A DNA stretch of 64,000 bases, from contig NZ_JBLWWF010000002.1 of the NCBI RefSeq assembly GCF_048268085.1, positions 62,001 through 126,000 of the forward strand, read 5' to 3'. A program made the translations under genes and the position numbers. The notes under the pieces are model-generated. The model was not told where the DNA came from, made no database searches, and saw nothing but the letters and a program-made list of their open reading frames with translations. This stretch comes from Neptunicella sp048268085 (lineage in GTDB: Bacteria > Pseudomonadota > Gammaproteobacteria > Enterobacterales > Alteromonadaceae). Of the stretch, positions 54,296 through 62,378 are shown one piece after another (within the stretch, counting starts at the first letter, position 1; each line of letters starts with the position of its first letter).

Positions 54296-56272
54296 ATGAT
54301 CAAACCGGCAAAAATCGTATTTAATCAGCATGGCACCCCCTTTGCCAATCAATTCGACGATATTTATTTTTCGAACCAAAGCGGATTGTTAGAAAGCCAG
54401 TTTGTATTTTTAAAAAACAATCAGTTACCGCAACGCTGGCTCAATACCGATACTTCGTGTTTTGTCATCGCCGAAACCGGTTTTGGTACGGGTTTAAACT
54501 TTCTTGCCTGCTGGCAATTGTTCCGACAAGTTCAGCAACAGTATGGTTCCAATGCGTGCCCTAAACTGCACTTTATCAGCGTCGAAAAATATCCTGTAAG
54601 CGCAAATGATTTGGTTGAAACATTAAAATGCTGGCCTGAATTGGCCGAATTTAGTGACGCCTTGGTGGAACAATATCCCCATCTGGTTGATGGCTGTCAT
54701 CGTTTATCATTTGATAATGTTACGCTGGATCTGTGGTTTGGTGATGTGACACAGACATTACCGCAATGGTATTGCCCATCTGAGGGACTGATTGATGCCT
54801 GGTTTTTAGATGGGTTTGCGCCAAGTAAAAATCCTCAGATGTGGTCCGACTCATTATTTGAGCAGATGGTTAAACTGGCTAAGCAGGATTGTACCTTTGC
54901 CACTTTTACTGCGGCAGGATTTGTTCGTCGAGGCTTGCAACAAGCCGGTTTTAAAGTACAAAAAGTACCGGGATTTGGCAGTAAACGAGAGATGTTAGCC
55001 GGTCAGCTAGAGGTCAAACAAAAATCTTCTCGTCATGCGCCTTATTTTGAACGCAGCACAGCACAGGGAAAAACGGTCGCGATTATAGGAGCGGGGTTAG
55101 CCGGAGCTAATTTAGCACTGTCCCTGAAAAACAAGGGCTATCAAGTCACTGTCTACTGCAGTGATAACAATATGGCGCAAGGAGCGTCGGGGAATCGTCA
55201 AGGCGGTTTCTATCCGCAGTTACATGTAGAACAGAATAATGCCAGTTTATTGCAAGCCCAATGTTTTGGCTTTGCCTTACGTCGTTATTGGCAGTTGCTT
55301 AAAAACGGACATCAATACGCACATCAATTTTGTGGAGTGCTGCAACTGGCGTTTACCGATGCAATCGAACAACGCTATCAAAAAATGCGGGATAACGAGG
55401 CTTGGCCTAATGCGTTAATTTATCCTGTCAGTGCCGAACAGACAGAGCAGCTCGCGGGTATTCCTCTACACTATTCTGGAGTACACATTCCTGATGGTGG
55501 CTGGATCCACTTACCTCAATTAATTCAGGCGTTGTTTGCCGACGCCGACATTAGCGTTAACTGCCAACAACAGCTAATCGAGCTCGTTCCAAAGCCTAAA
55601 GGTTGGCAACTGCACTGGCAAAACGGCGTGAAAACTGAGACTGATATTGTGGTGTTAGCGTGCGGACACCAGAGTCATCAACTAGCCCAATTCAATGATT
55701 TACCGCTACGCAACGTCCGCGGCCAAGTGGAGCATATCCCCAGCCAGTCTCCATTGGATCAACTTAACAGCGTAGTTTGTCACAAAGGCTATTTAACACC
55801 GGCTTTTGAAGGCCAACATACATTGGGCTCCACCTATATCAAGAATGATTCAGACTGTGACTATCGAAAAGAGGAAGAAACACTCAATCTGAAAGTGTTA
55901 AATAAGGCACTGGCAGACTGCGAATGGGCATCCGCTCTTAAAACCCAGCAACAAGGTCGGGCAGCTATTCGTTGCAGTACACCAGATCATTTACCCATCA
56001 TGGGACAGGTACCGCAATTCAGCGAGCAACAACACCAATATCAAGATTTATATAAAGCACTGCCCTTGCAGCATTATCCATTACCAATGAATCATGCCAA
56101 TTTATTTTGCTTAACCGGATTGGGATCCAGAGGGTTATGCACCGCGCCACTATTGGCAGAAACGTTAGCCTGCCAAATCAGTGGCCAACCTTTGCCTTTG
56201 AGTCAAACCTTATTAGATAGTCTCAACCCCAACCGATTTTTGATCAGATCACTACAACGTAGAGAACGGTAA
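54296..56272 (+). CDS. mnmC: bifunctional tRNA (mnm5s2U34) modification protein MnmC
   Basis: Completes 5-methylaminomethyl-2-thiouridine at tRNA position 34. The N-terminal methyltransferase domain (MnmC2, about 1-240) shows the SAM loop ETGFGTGLNFLA and LDGFAPSKNPQMW. The C-terminal FAD-dependent oxidase (MnmC1, about 255-658) begins with VAIIGAGLAGANLALSL. The start was set at ATG 54296 (MIKPAKIVFNQHGTPF); the frame opens with GTG at 54221. The length is 658 residues (E. coli 668). It is convergent with yfcL, with a 3-nt gap. Confidence 0.96.
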   Translation: MIKPAKIVFNQHGTPFANQFDDIYFSNQSGLLESQFVFLKNNQLPQRWLNTDTSCFVIAETGFGTGLNFLACWQLFRQVQQQYGSNACPKLHFISVEKYPVSANDLVETLKCWPELAEFSDALVEQYPHLVDGCHRLSFDNVTLDLWFGDVTQTLPQWYCPSEGLIDAWFLDGFAPSKNPQMWSDSLFEQMVKLAKQDCTFATFTAAGFVRRGLQQAGFKVQKVPGFGSKREMLAGQLEVKQKSSRHAPYFERSTAQGKTVAIIGAGLAGANLALSLKNKGYQVTVYCSDNNMAQGASGNRQGGFYPQLHVEQNNASLLQAQCFGFALRRYWQLLKNGHQYAHQFCGVLQLAFTDAIEQRYQKMRDNEAWPNALIYPVSAEQTEQLAGIPLHYSGVHIPDGGWIHLPQLIQALFADADISVNCQQQLIELVPKPKGWQLHWQNGVKTETDIVVLACGHQSHQLAQFNDLPLRNVRGQVEHIPSQSPLDQLNSVVCHKGYLTPAFEGQHTLGSTYIKNDSDCDYRKEEETLNLKVLNKALADCEWASALKTQQQGRAAIRCSTPDHLPIMGQVPQFSEQQHQYQDLYKALPLQHYPLPMNHANLFCLTGLGSRGLCTAPLLAETLACQISGQPLPLSQTLLDSLNPNRFLIRSLQRRER

Positions 56273-56275
56273 TTG

Positions 56276-56563
56276 CTATTCGGCTAAAACCGCAGAGTAA
56301 ATATTGTTCCAGTACTGCATCACTTTTTGTTGATCATCAGGTTCCAGTTCCTTATTCGCAAAAGCGCGCTCAAGGCTTGCCGTCATGCGTTGTTGAAGAT
56401 GTTGTTTATCAAAATCCTGTTCCAGAAATGCCTGACTGACCACTAGAGAAAAGTGACCGTTTAAATAACCGGAAAAAAACAATTGCTCATCACAACCATT
56501 ATCCACCGCATCATCTAGACGTTGCTGAATGGCATTAGTAAATATCTGAAAACTATCTGGCAT
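56276..56563 (-). CDS. yfcL: YfcL family protein
   Basis: A small cytoplasmic protein of unknown function, 95 residues from ATG 56563 (MPDSFQIFTNAIQQRLDDAV). Family-like features are DELFFSGYLNGH-type spacing (EQLFFSGYLNGHFSLVVSQA) and the helical C terminus VMQYWNNIYSAVLAE. It lies between mnmC and the epmC region exactly as yfcL does in E. coli. The frame is open to 56605, but that part overlaps the upstream gene. Confidence 0.85.
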   Translation of the reverse strand: MPDSFQIFTNAIQQRLDDAVDNGCDEQLFFSGYLNGHFSLVVSQAFLEQDFDKQHLQQRMTASLERAFANKELEPDDQQKVMQYWNNIYSAVLAE

Positions 56564-56582
56564 AACGTATCTCAATATTGGG

Positions 56583-57716
56583 TTATTCATTGCCTGGAGA
56601 TGCAACCGGATAAAGTACCTGATCCCGGTAACCGGTGATAACTGGCATCAGACCACACAATTCGGCGTCCAACGTCCTGTCGCCGGTATCAACCAGTAAG
56701 GGACGTCCATTCAACGCCTGTAATTTAGCTTTAGTGGCAATAATTCGAATATGTGATTTTCCAATCGCACGGATTACGGCTGGACTTAATTGCTGATTTC
56801 CTCGTCCCAAAATATGACCTTGTCCCCCTATAGGCGTGATCACTAAACGGCAGTCCTGTCCTTGGATGGCCGACAACAACGACGATGCATTTAAATCAGA
56901 CTGACATAATTGCTGATGCTGGATAAGATCAATCCCCAACAAGGTATTTTCCAGCCCTAACTCCTCCATCACCGACGCGACAGTGGAGCCGGACCCCATC
57001 ACATACAGCTCATCCTGCATGTCTTCAATCAAATAAGCAGCAATGTCATTTAACACCAGCTCTTCGGATTCGCGTCCGCCCATTTTGGTGGCTTGCACAT
57101 ATTGCAATTCAGCAGGAACCTGCATTTCACCATAATGTTTTGCCATGACCTTGCCCTGGCGAAACAGGTTTTCGTCAATATCCTTAACATCTGCATGTTG
57201 GAGGCTCACTAACTCGCCTTTAACCAGTTTTTCAACCACCATACCGCTGGCTCTTGGCGTTACGCCATAAACACCTGAATGAATTTTACAGCCTGCCGGG
57301 ACACCCAAGACCGGAATTTGCTCGCCTACCACGTGGCAAATGTTTCTGGCGGTACCGTCTCCTCCGGCAAACAGCAGTAAATCAACCTTTTCATTCAACA
57401 TAAGTTGCGCCGCGTTTTCACTATCAATAGCTTCAGTTGGCTGGTGTTGCGGCGCATATATGACTCGTACTTTGAAGCCCATTTGCCTGGCTAAATCGGC
57501 TCCCATATCACCATCGGCACTAATAACTTCAATTTGGTCACTTAATGATTGCAGGACCTCTAAGGCTTGTTTCATCCGATTGTTAGCTTGAGGAATAGCG
57601 CCCATTTGCAAGGCTTGCTGGCGAATAGGTTCGCCATCACTGCCTTTTAACGCGAATGCGCCGCCAATACCTGCCCAAGGATTAATAATTAAACCAAGTT
57701 TAAAGCGCTTCGGCAT
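56583..57716 (-). CDS. ATP-NAD kinase family protein
   Basis: A protein of the ATP-NAD/AcoX kinase superfamily, 377 residues. It starts at MPKRFKLGLIINPWAGIGGA (57716), which overlaps the epmC stop by 17 nt. The diagnostic FAGGDGTARNICHVV, GVPAGCKIHSGVYGVTP and YVMGSGSTVASVMEEL are present. The classic NadK GGDGT motif is conserved, but the rest resembles the AcoX-like branch, so NAD kinase activity is not certain. It is inserted between epmC and yfcL, which are neighbours in E. coli. Confidence 0.87.
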   Translation of the reverse strand: MPKRFKLGLIINPWAGIGGAFALKGSDGEPIRQQALQMGAIPQANNRMKQALEVLQSLSDQIEVISADGDMGADLARQMGFKVRVIYAPQHQPTEAIDSENAAQLMLNEKVDLLLFAGGDGTARNICHVVGEQIPVLGVPAGCKIHSGVYGVTPRASGMVVEKLVKGELVSLQHADVKDIDENLFRQGKVMAKHYGEMQVPAELQYVQATKMGGRESEELVLNDIAAYLIEDMQDELYVMGSGSTVASVMEELGLENTLLGIDLIQHQQLCQSDLNASSLLSAIQGQDCRLVITPIGGQGHILGRGNQQLSPAVIRAIGKSHIRIIATKAKLQALNGRPLLVDTGDRTLDAELCGLMPVITGYRDQVLYPVASPGNE

Positions 57717-58278
57717 GATCGATATGTAAAGTGGGAGTAGGCCTGGATTGATAGAATGCCTGCAATGCATCAATAAATTGCTGGGCTCGGGGTGGAAAAC
57801 CGAATAGTAAATAATCTTTAAGCTGTTGCTGTACTTTGTTTTGGAATTGCTGGCGATCGGGTTCAACGCCATCCAGATTATCGGTACTGACTGTAAAGGA
57901 TTTACCCGCAGCCAGACAAAATGCCCATTCAATAGCCTGAGGTTTTACTTCAACCTGTTCAAAAGCGTCTTGTTGCTGTTGATTACGTCCGTCCGGACAA
58001 TACCAGTAGCCATAATCTTCCAGCTCACGCCGTTTTTCACCGGCTAAACACCAATGGGCGATTTCGTGTAATGCACTGGCATAAAAACCGTGCGCAAACA
58101 CCACCTGGGCATATTCCTGTCCCGCACCGGCTGGTAAATAGACAGGTTCGCCATCACCTTTAATTAAACGGGTATTAAAAGCCTCAGCAAAAAGTTGATC
58201 AAATAGCAGGACGAGATCCTGATAATGATGCTCATCTTTGTAAGGATAAACTTTTAAACGGGGAATGATACTATTCAT
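57700..58278 (-). CDS. epmC: elongation factor P hydroxylase
   Basis: Hydroxylates the beta-lysylated lysine of EF-P. The 192 residues from ATG 58278 carry the near-invariant block NTRLIKGDGEPVYLPA, then VVFAHGFYASALHEIAHWC (metal histidines), YGYWYCPDGRNQ and EVKPQAIEWAFC. The metal-binding HEIAHW pattern is intact. A start at 58290 or the TTG at 58302 is possible. The partners epmA and epmB are not in the window. Confidence 0.92.
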   Translation of the reverse strand: MNSIIPRLKVYPYKDEHHYQDLVLLFDQLFAEAFNTRLIKGDGEPVYLPAGAGQEYAQVVFAHGFYASALHEIAHWCLAGEKRRELEDYGYWYCPDGRNQQQQDAFEQVEVKPQAIEWAFCLAAGKSFTVSTDNLDGVEPDRQQFQNKVQQQLKDYLLFGFPPRAQQFIDALQAFYQSRPTPTLHIDHAEAL

Positions 58279-58392
58279 AACGGCGCGCATTCTAACTGCC
58301 AAAAGCGGTCTAACTCAAGTCAGTTTCGCGCTATTTATCGCAAACATTAGATTTTATTGATATGAGGTAAAGCTATATTTTGCTGCGTCCAC

Positions 58393-59583
58393 TTACGCCA
58401 CGACAGACGCGCTTTTGTCTGACTCAACATCGTTGGCTGGCATACATAAAACAACCAATGAGGCCAATGCAGCCGCCCCTGAGGCGAACATAAATGTATT
58501 CAAGGATCCTGCCCCTTGCTGCCACAAATAACCAGCAACATAGTTGCCTATCGCGCCACCGCCACCAAACGCCACACTGACATAAATAGCTTGCCCTCGA
58601 CTTTGGTATTTCAATCCAAAATAACCATGTAAAAATTGCATAGACGCAGCGTGAGCCAACCCAAACGTGGCGGCATGTAACAGCTGTACCAGAATTAACA
58701 CCGCGAAATAATTCGCATAGGTCGCCAATAAGCCCCAGCGTAAAGCGGCGATTAATAAACAGCAAAACAGAATGCGTTTTACCCCAAAGTGATGGATAAG
58801 ACGCCCGGCAACCAGAAACAATAGCACTTCCGCCATCACTCCAAGTGCAATCAGCCAGCCTGTTTGCTGACCGCTATAACCCAAGTCGCGCATGTACAGG
58901 GCGAAAAAGCCGTAAAAAGGTCCAAAACTAATCTGCAATAAAATGGCCGACAGAATAAAGCATAGAAAGACGGGCTTGGCTAATTTATGCCAAATAGTGC
59001 CCGGCATATCTTGTTGAGACTGGTAAGGGGGTTGCTGAATAAACAGTGTCGCAACAGTTAGTGCCGACAGCACCAATACACTTGCCCAAATTACCGCTTC
59101 AGAACTGAATATATCTAAGGTCTTACCGAGCAGGACTGCGCAAACGATATAACCAATACTGCCCCATAAACGAATTTTACTGTATTTTCCCGAATCACTA
59201 CGCACAACATTTAAGGTAATCACTTCCAACTGAGGCAACACTGCGGTCCAGAACATCATCACCAAACCGAGACTCAGTGCTATCCCCCAAAAATCATCAA
59301 AGCCGAATAACAGTAAAAAGGCGAGTACCGACAACGCACTGCCAATCCTCAAAATTAGCAGTAACTGTCCGGTTTTATCTGCCATGGCGGCCCATAAATT
59401 AGGGCCTAAGATACGGGTTAAGGTAATTAACGCGATTAACGTACCGATATCCACCGAGTTAAATCCGCGGCCATCGAGAAAAACGCCTAAATAGGGAGTC
59501 AGAATACCGAGTTGACCAAAATATAAAAAATAAACTAACGCTAATCGAAACAAATTAGCGTTAGTAAAGGCAGGATGGTGCAC
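58393..59583 (-). CDS. MFS transporter, HcaT/nucleoside-permease-like
   Basis: A major facilitator superfamily protein of 396 residues with about twelve membrane helices. It resembles the MFS_1-like group of HcaT and NupG relatives (LVYFLYFGQLGILTPYLGVF at the N terminus, GSIGYIVCAVLLGKTLDIF, and GFFALYMRDLGYSGQQTGWL opening the second half). The substrate is unknown. It begins 2 nt after aroC, so it is in the prmB-aroC operon. Confidence 0.88.
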   Translation of the reverse strand: MHHPAFTNANLFRLALVYFLYFGQLGILTPYLGVFLDGRGFNSVDIGTLIALITLTRILGPNLWAAMADKTGQLLLILRIGSALSVLAFLLLFGFDDFWGIALSLGLVMMFWTAVLPQLEVITLNVVRSDSGKYSKIRLWGSIGYIVCAVLLGKTLDIFSSEAVIWASVLVLSALTVATLFIQQPPYQSQQDMPGTIWHKLAKPVFLCFILSAILLQISFGPFYGFFALYMRDLGYSGQQTGWLIALGVMAEVLLFLVAGRLIHHFGVKRILFCCLLIAALRWGLLATYANYFAVLILVQLLHAATFGLAHAASMQFLHGYFGLKYQSRGQAIYVSVAFGGGGAIGNYVAGYLWQQGAGSLNTFMFASGAAALASLVVLCMPANDVESDKSASVVA

Positions 59584-59585
59584 GA

Positions 59586-60686
59586 CTAGCCGATATGGCC
59601 GGGAATAACCGGAGTGTCAGAATTGACGTTAAGATTTTGCGCCCGATGGCGTAATAAATGATCCATTAATACCAAGGCCATCATTGCTTCAGCAATAGGT
59701 ACCGCTCGAATTCCGACGCAAGGATCATGGCGCCCTTTCGTCACCACCTCGATAGTATTACCATCAATATCAATGGTTTCACCGGGCACAGAAATACTCG
59801 ATGTGGGTTTAAGCGCCATATGTACAACTAGATCCTGACCGGACGATATACCACCTAACACACCACCGGAATGATTGGTTCTGAATCCGTCCGGACTCAT
59901 GGCGTCACGATGTTCGCTACCTTTTTGTTCCACGACAGCAAATCCATCACCGACTTCAACACCTTTAACCGCGTTAATCCCCATCATGGCATGAGCGAGT
60001 TCGGCATCCAGTCGATCAAAAACCGGTTCTCCCAGTCCTACCGGCATACCCGTGGCGACCACCGACACTTTAGCTCCTATCGAGTCGCCCTGTTTTTTTA
60101 AATCTCGCATATACTGGTCCAAGGCCTCCAGTTTGGAGGCATCAGGGCAAAAAAATGGATTACTATTAACAATCGAATAATCCACCTGTTCCATTTTAAT
60201 GGGGCCTAATTGGGACAAGTAACCGTGGATCTCTATTCCGTGAAACTGTTTAAGATACTTCTTGGCAATGGCGCCACCGGCAACCCGCACTGCAGTTTCC
60301 CGAGCAGATGAACGGCCACCACCACGATAATCACGACCACCGTATTTTTGCTGATAGGTATAATCAGCATGACCGGGACGGAAACGATCCTTGATATTGG
60401 CATAATCATTTGAGCGTTGGTCAGTATTTTGGATCAACAAGCCAATTGAAGTACCGGTGGTTTTACCTTCAAATACCCCTGACAAAATTTTCACTTCATC
60501 TTCTTCACGTCGTGCAGTGGTATATCGTGACGTCCCAGGCTTGCGCCTGTCCAAATCCACTTGCATATCCGCTTCTGATAACTCGAGTCCCGGAGGACAA
60601 CCATCAATAATCCCGCCAATGGCAGGGCCGTGGCTTTCGCCAAAGGTGGTAAGTGTAAAAATTTTTCCAAAACTATTGCCAGACAT
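59586..60686 (-). CDS. aroC: chorismate synthase
   Basis: Final step of the shikimate pathway, using reduced FMN. The 366 residues include the signatures TFGESHGPAIGGIIDGCPPG, GRSSARETAVRVAGGAIAK and FRTNHSGGVLGGISSG. It lies 13 nt after prmB, in the conserved prmB-aroC pair. Confidence 0.98.
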   Translation of the reverse strand: MSGNSFGKIFTLTTFGESHGPAIGGIIDGCPPGLELSEADMQVDLDRRKPGTSRYTTARREEDEVKILSGVFEGKTTGTSIGLLIQNTDQRSNDYANIKDRFRPGHADYTYQQKYGGRDYRGGGRSSARETAVRVAGGAIAKKYLKQFHGIEIHGYLSQLGPIKMEQVDYSIVNSNPFFCPDASKLEALDQYMRDLKKQGDSIGAKVSVVATGMPVGLGEPVFDRLDAELAHAMMGINAVKGVEVGDGFAVVEQKGSEHRDAMSPDGFRTNHSGGVLGGISSGQDLVVHMALKPTSSISVPGETIDIDGNTIEVVTKGRHDPCVGIRAVPIAEAMMALVLMDHLLRHRAQNLNVNSDTPVIPGHIG

Positions 60687-60699
60687 GTCTCTGTTTTAC

Positions 60700-61614
60700 C
60701 TACTTATTATATTTAATTAATGCTTCTTTACTGATGGCGAATACTCCGTGACCACCATTCTCGAATTCTATCCACTGCAAAGGTAGTTCAGGATACTGTT
60801 GCTGCATATGTACCTGTGAATTACCCACTTCCACAATCAACCAGCCGTTATCCTGCAGATACTGGGGCGCCTGTTTTAAAATTAAGTGCACCAAATCCAA
60901 ACCATCATGACCTGCGGCCAAGCCCAATTCCGGTTCATGATGAAATTCCTCGGGCAAATCCCCCATATCCTCTGCATCCACATAAGGTGGATTGGTCACA
61001 ATCAAATCGTAACGTTGACCGGTGAGATTGTTAAACAAATCAGACTGAATGGGAAATACCCGATTGCTTAGGTCATATTCCTGAATGTTTATTTCTGCCA
61101 CCGCCAATGCCTCTTCACTCAGATCGACGGCATCCACCTGAGCGTCTGGAAACGCCATGGCACAAGCAATTGCGATACATCCACTGCCGGTACACAGATC
61201 CAGAATAGTAGCCGGTTCATTATCCAACCAAGGGGTAAATTGTTTATCAATCAATTCGGCTATAGGTGAACGAGGCACCAACACCCGCTCATCAACAAAA
61301 AATGGCATGCCACAAAACCACGCCTGATTGGTTAAATAGGCGACCGGAATACGCAACTGAATGCGGCTCAACACTTTTTCGACAATCAGCTGCTTTTCAC
61401 TGCTCGTCAGGCGCGCCTGTAATAATTGTTCATTTCCATCGGGGGGTAAATGCAATAACTGCAGAATCAAACTCAATGCCTCATCCCATGGATTATCAGT
61501 GCCGTGACCAAAGTACAAACCCGCACCATTAAAGCGACTAACTGACCAGCGTACAAAGTCATAAATGCTGTGCAAGTCCTGAACGGGTTCTTCAAGGTTA
61601 TATTTATCTGTCAT
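60700..61614 (-). CDS. prmB: 50S ribosomal protein L3 glutamine methyltransferase
   Basis: N5-methylates a glutamine of ribosomal protein L3. The 304 residues show the SAM site TILDLCTGSGCIAIACAMA and the catalytic NPPYVDAEDM; the N-terminal helical region LHSIYDFVRWSVSRFNGAGL is typical of PrmB rather than PrmC. It is first in the prmB-aroC-MFS unit and divergent from smrB. Confidence 0.96.
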   Translation of the reverse strand: MTDKYNLEEPVQDLHSIYDFVRWSVSRFNGAGLYFGHGTDNPWDEALSLILQLLHLPPDGNEQLLQARLTSSEKQLIVEKVLSRIQLRIPVAYLTNQAWFCGMPFFVDERVLVPRSPIAELIDKQFTPWLDNEPATILDLCTGSGCIAIACAMAFPDAQVDAVDLSEEALAVAEINIQEYDLSNRVFPIQSDLFNNLTGQRYDLIVTNPPYVDAEDMGDLPEEFHHEPELGLAAGHDGLDLVHLILKQAPQYLQDNGWLIVEVGNSQVHMQQQYPELPLQWIEFENGGHGVFAISKEALIKYNK

Positions 61615-61683
61615 TGTCTTATGCCTGTAGAGTGCAATTTAGGGTATGATGCGGCCACTTTTTAACGCTGAATCGTTTGAACC

Positions 61684-62211
61684 ATGACGAAAAAAAAACC
61701 TGTATCCCTTGCCGATATACACTTGTTTCGTGATGAGATTGAAGGCGTCAAGCCTTTAAAGCAAGACAAAATACAGCCTAAGCGCTTGCCCAGCAAGCAA
61801 AAAAAAAGCGCCGGTAGCGAATTACACAAACAGAATCAGGCTGAGTTTTTCTTCTCGGATCAGTTTCATGCCCATTTTGATTTGGATGGGCCACTTAAGT
61901 ATACCCAACCTGGCGCTGACAGCCATGAAGTCAAACGTTTGCGTCGAGGTGAAATGCCTCCCGATCTTATTCTGGATTTACATGGTTTAAATAAAGAGCA
62001 GGCTAAAATGGAGATTGCTGCCCTAATTCGTTGCGCCCGACAGAACCATTATGAATGTGTCTGTATTGTGCACGGTATTGGTTCTCATGTATTAAAAAAG
62101 GCGGTACCTAGCTGGCTAGTTCAACACCCATCTGTCCTAGGTTTTCACCAGGCTCCGCTGGAATGGGGTGGCAAAGGGGCGTTGCTGGTGTTGCTTAAAC
62201 GGCATATATAA
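61684..62211 (+). CDS. smrB: Smr-domain endonuclease SmrB
   Basis: A ribosome-rescue factor that cleaves mRNA at collided ribosomes. The 175 residues have a basic N-terminal region and a C-terminal Smr domain with LILDLHGLNKEQAKMEI, VCIVHGIGSHVLKKAVPSWL and APLEWGGKGALLVLLK. It is divergent from prmB (69 nt), as in E. coli. Confidence 0.95.
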   Translation: MTKKKPVSLADIHLFRDEIEGVKPLKQDKIQPKRLPSKQKKSAGSELHKQNQAEFFFSDQFHAHFDLDGPLKYTQPGADSHEVKRLRRGEMPPDLILDLHGLNKEQAKMEIAALIRCARQNHYECVCIVHGIGSHVLKKAVPSWLVQHPSVLGFHQAPLEWGGKGALLVLLKRHI

Positions 62212-62378
62212 TTTTTAGCAACTGGTACAAACTGTTTTCACTAGCTCAATTAAGCTGAATTGTATAAACTTCAAACACTATAAAAAATCAATAAGTTATC
62301 GAAACCAATCGATTTATAAATTTATGTGCATTTGTAAAAAAGGGTTATTGATAAATAAAAAGGACATCAGGCATCGCT

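Noticed and set aside
57717..57932. 72-codon upstream extension of the ATP-NAD kinase frame
   Set aside because: It lies within epmC in another frame and has no family similarity; the conserved N terminus starts at 57716.
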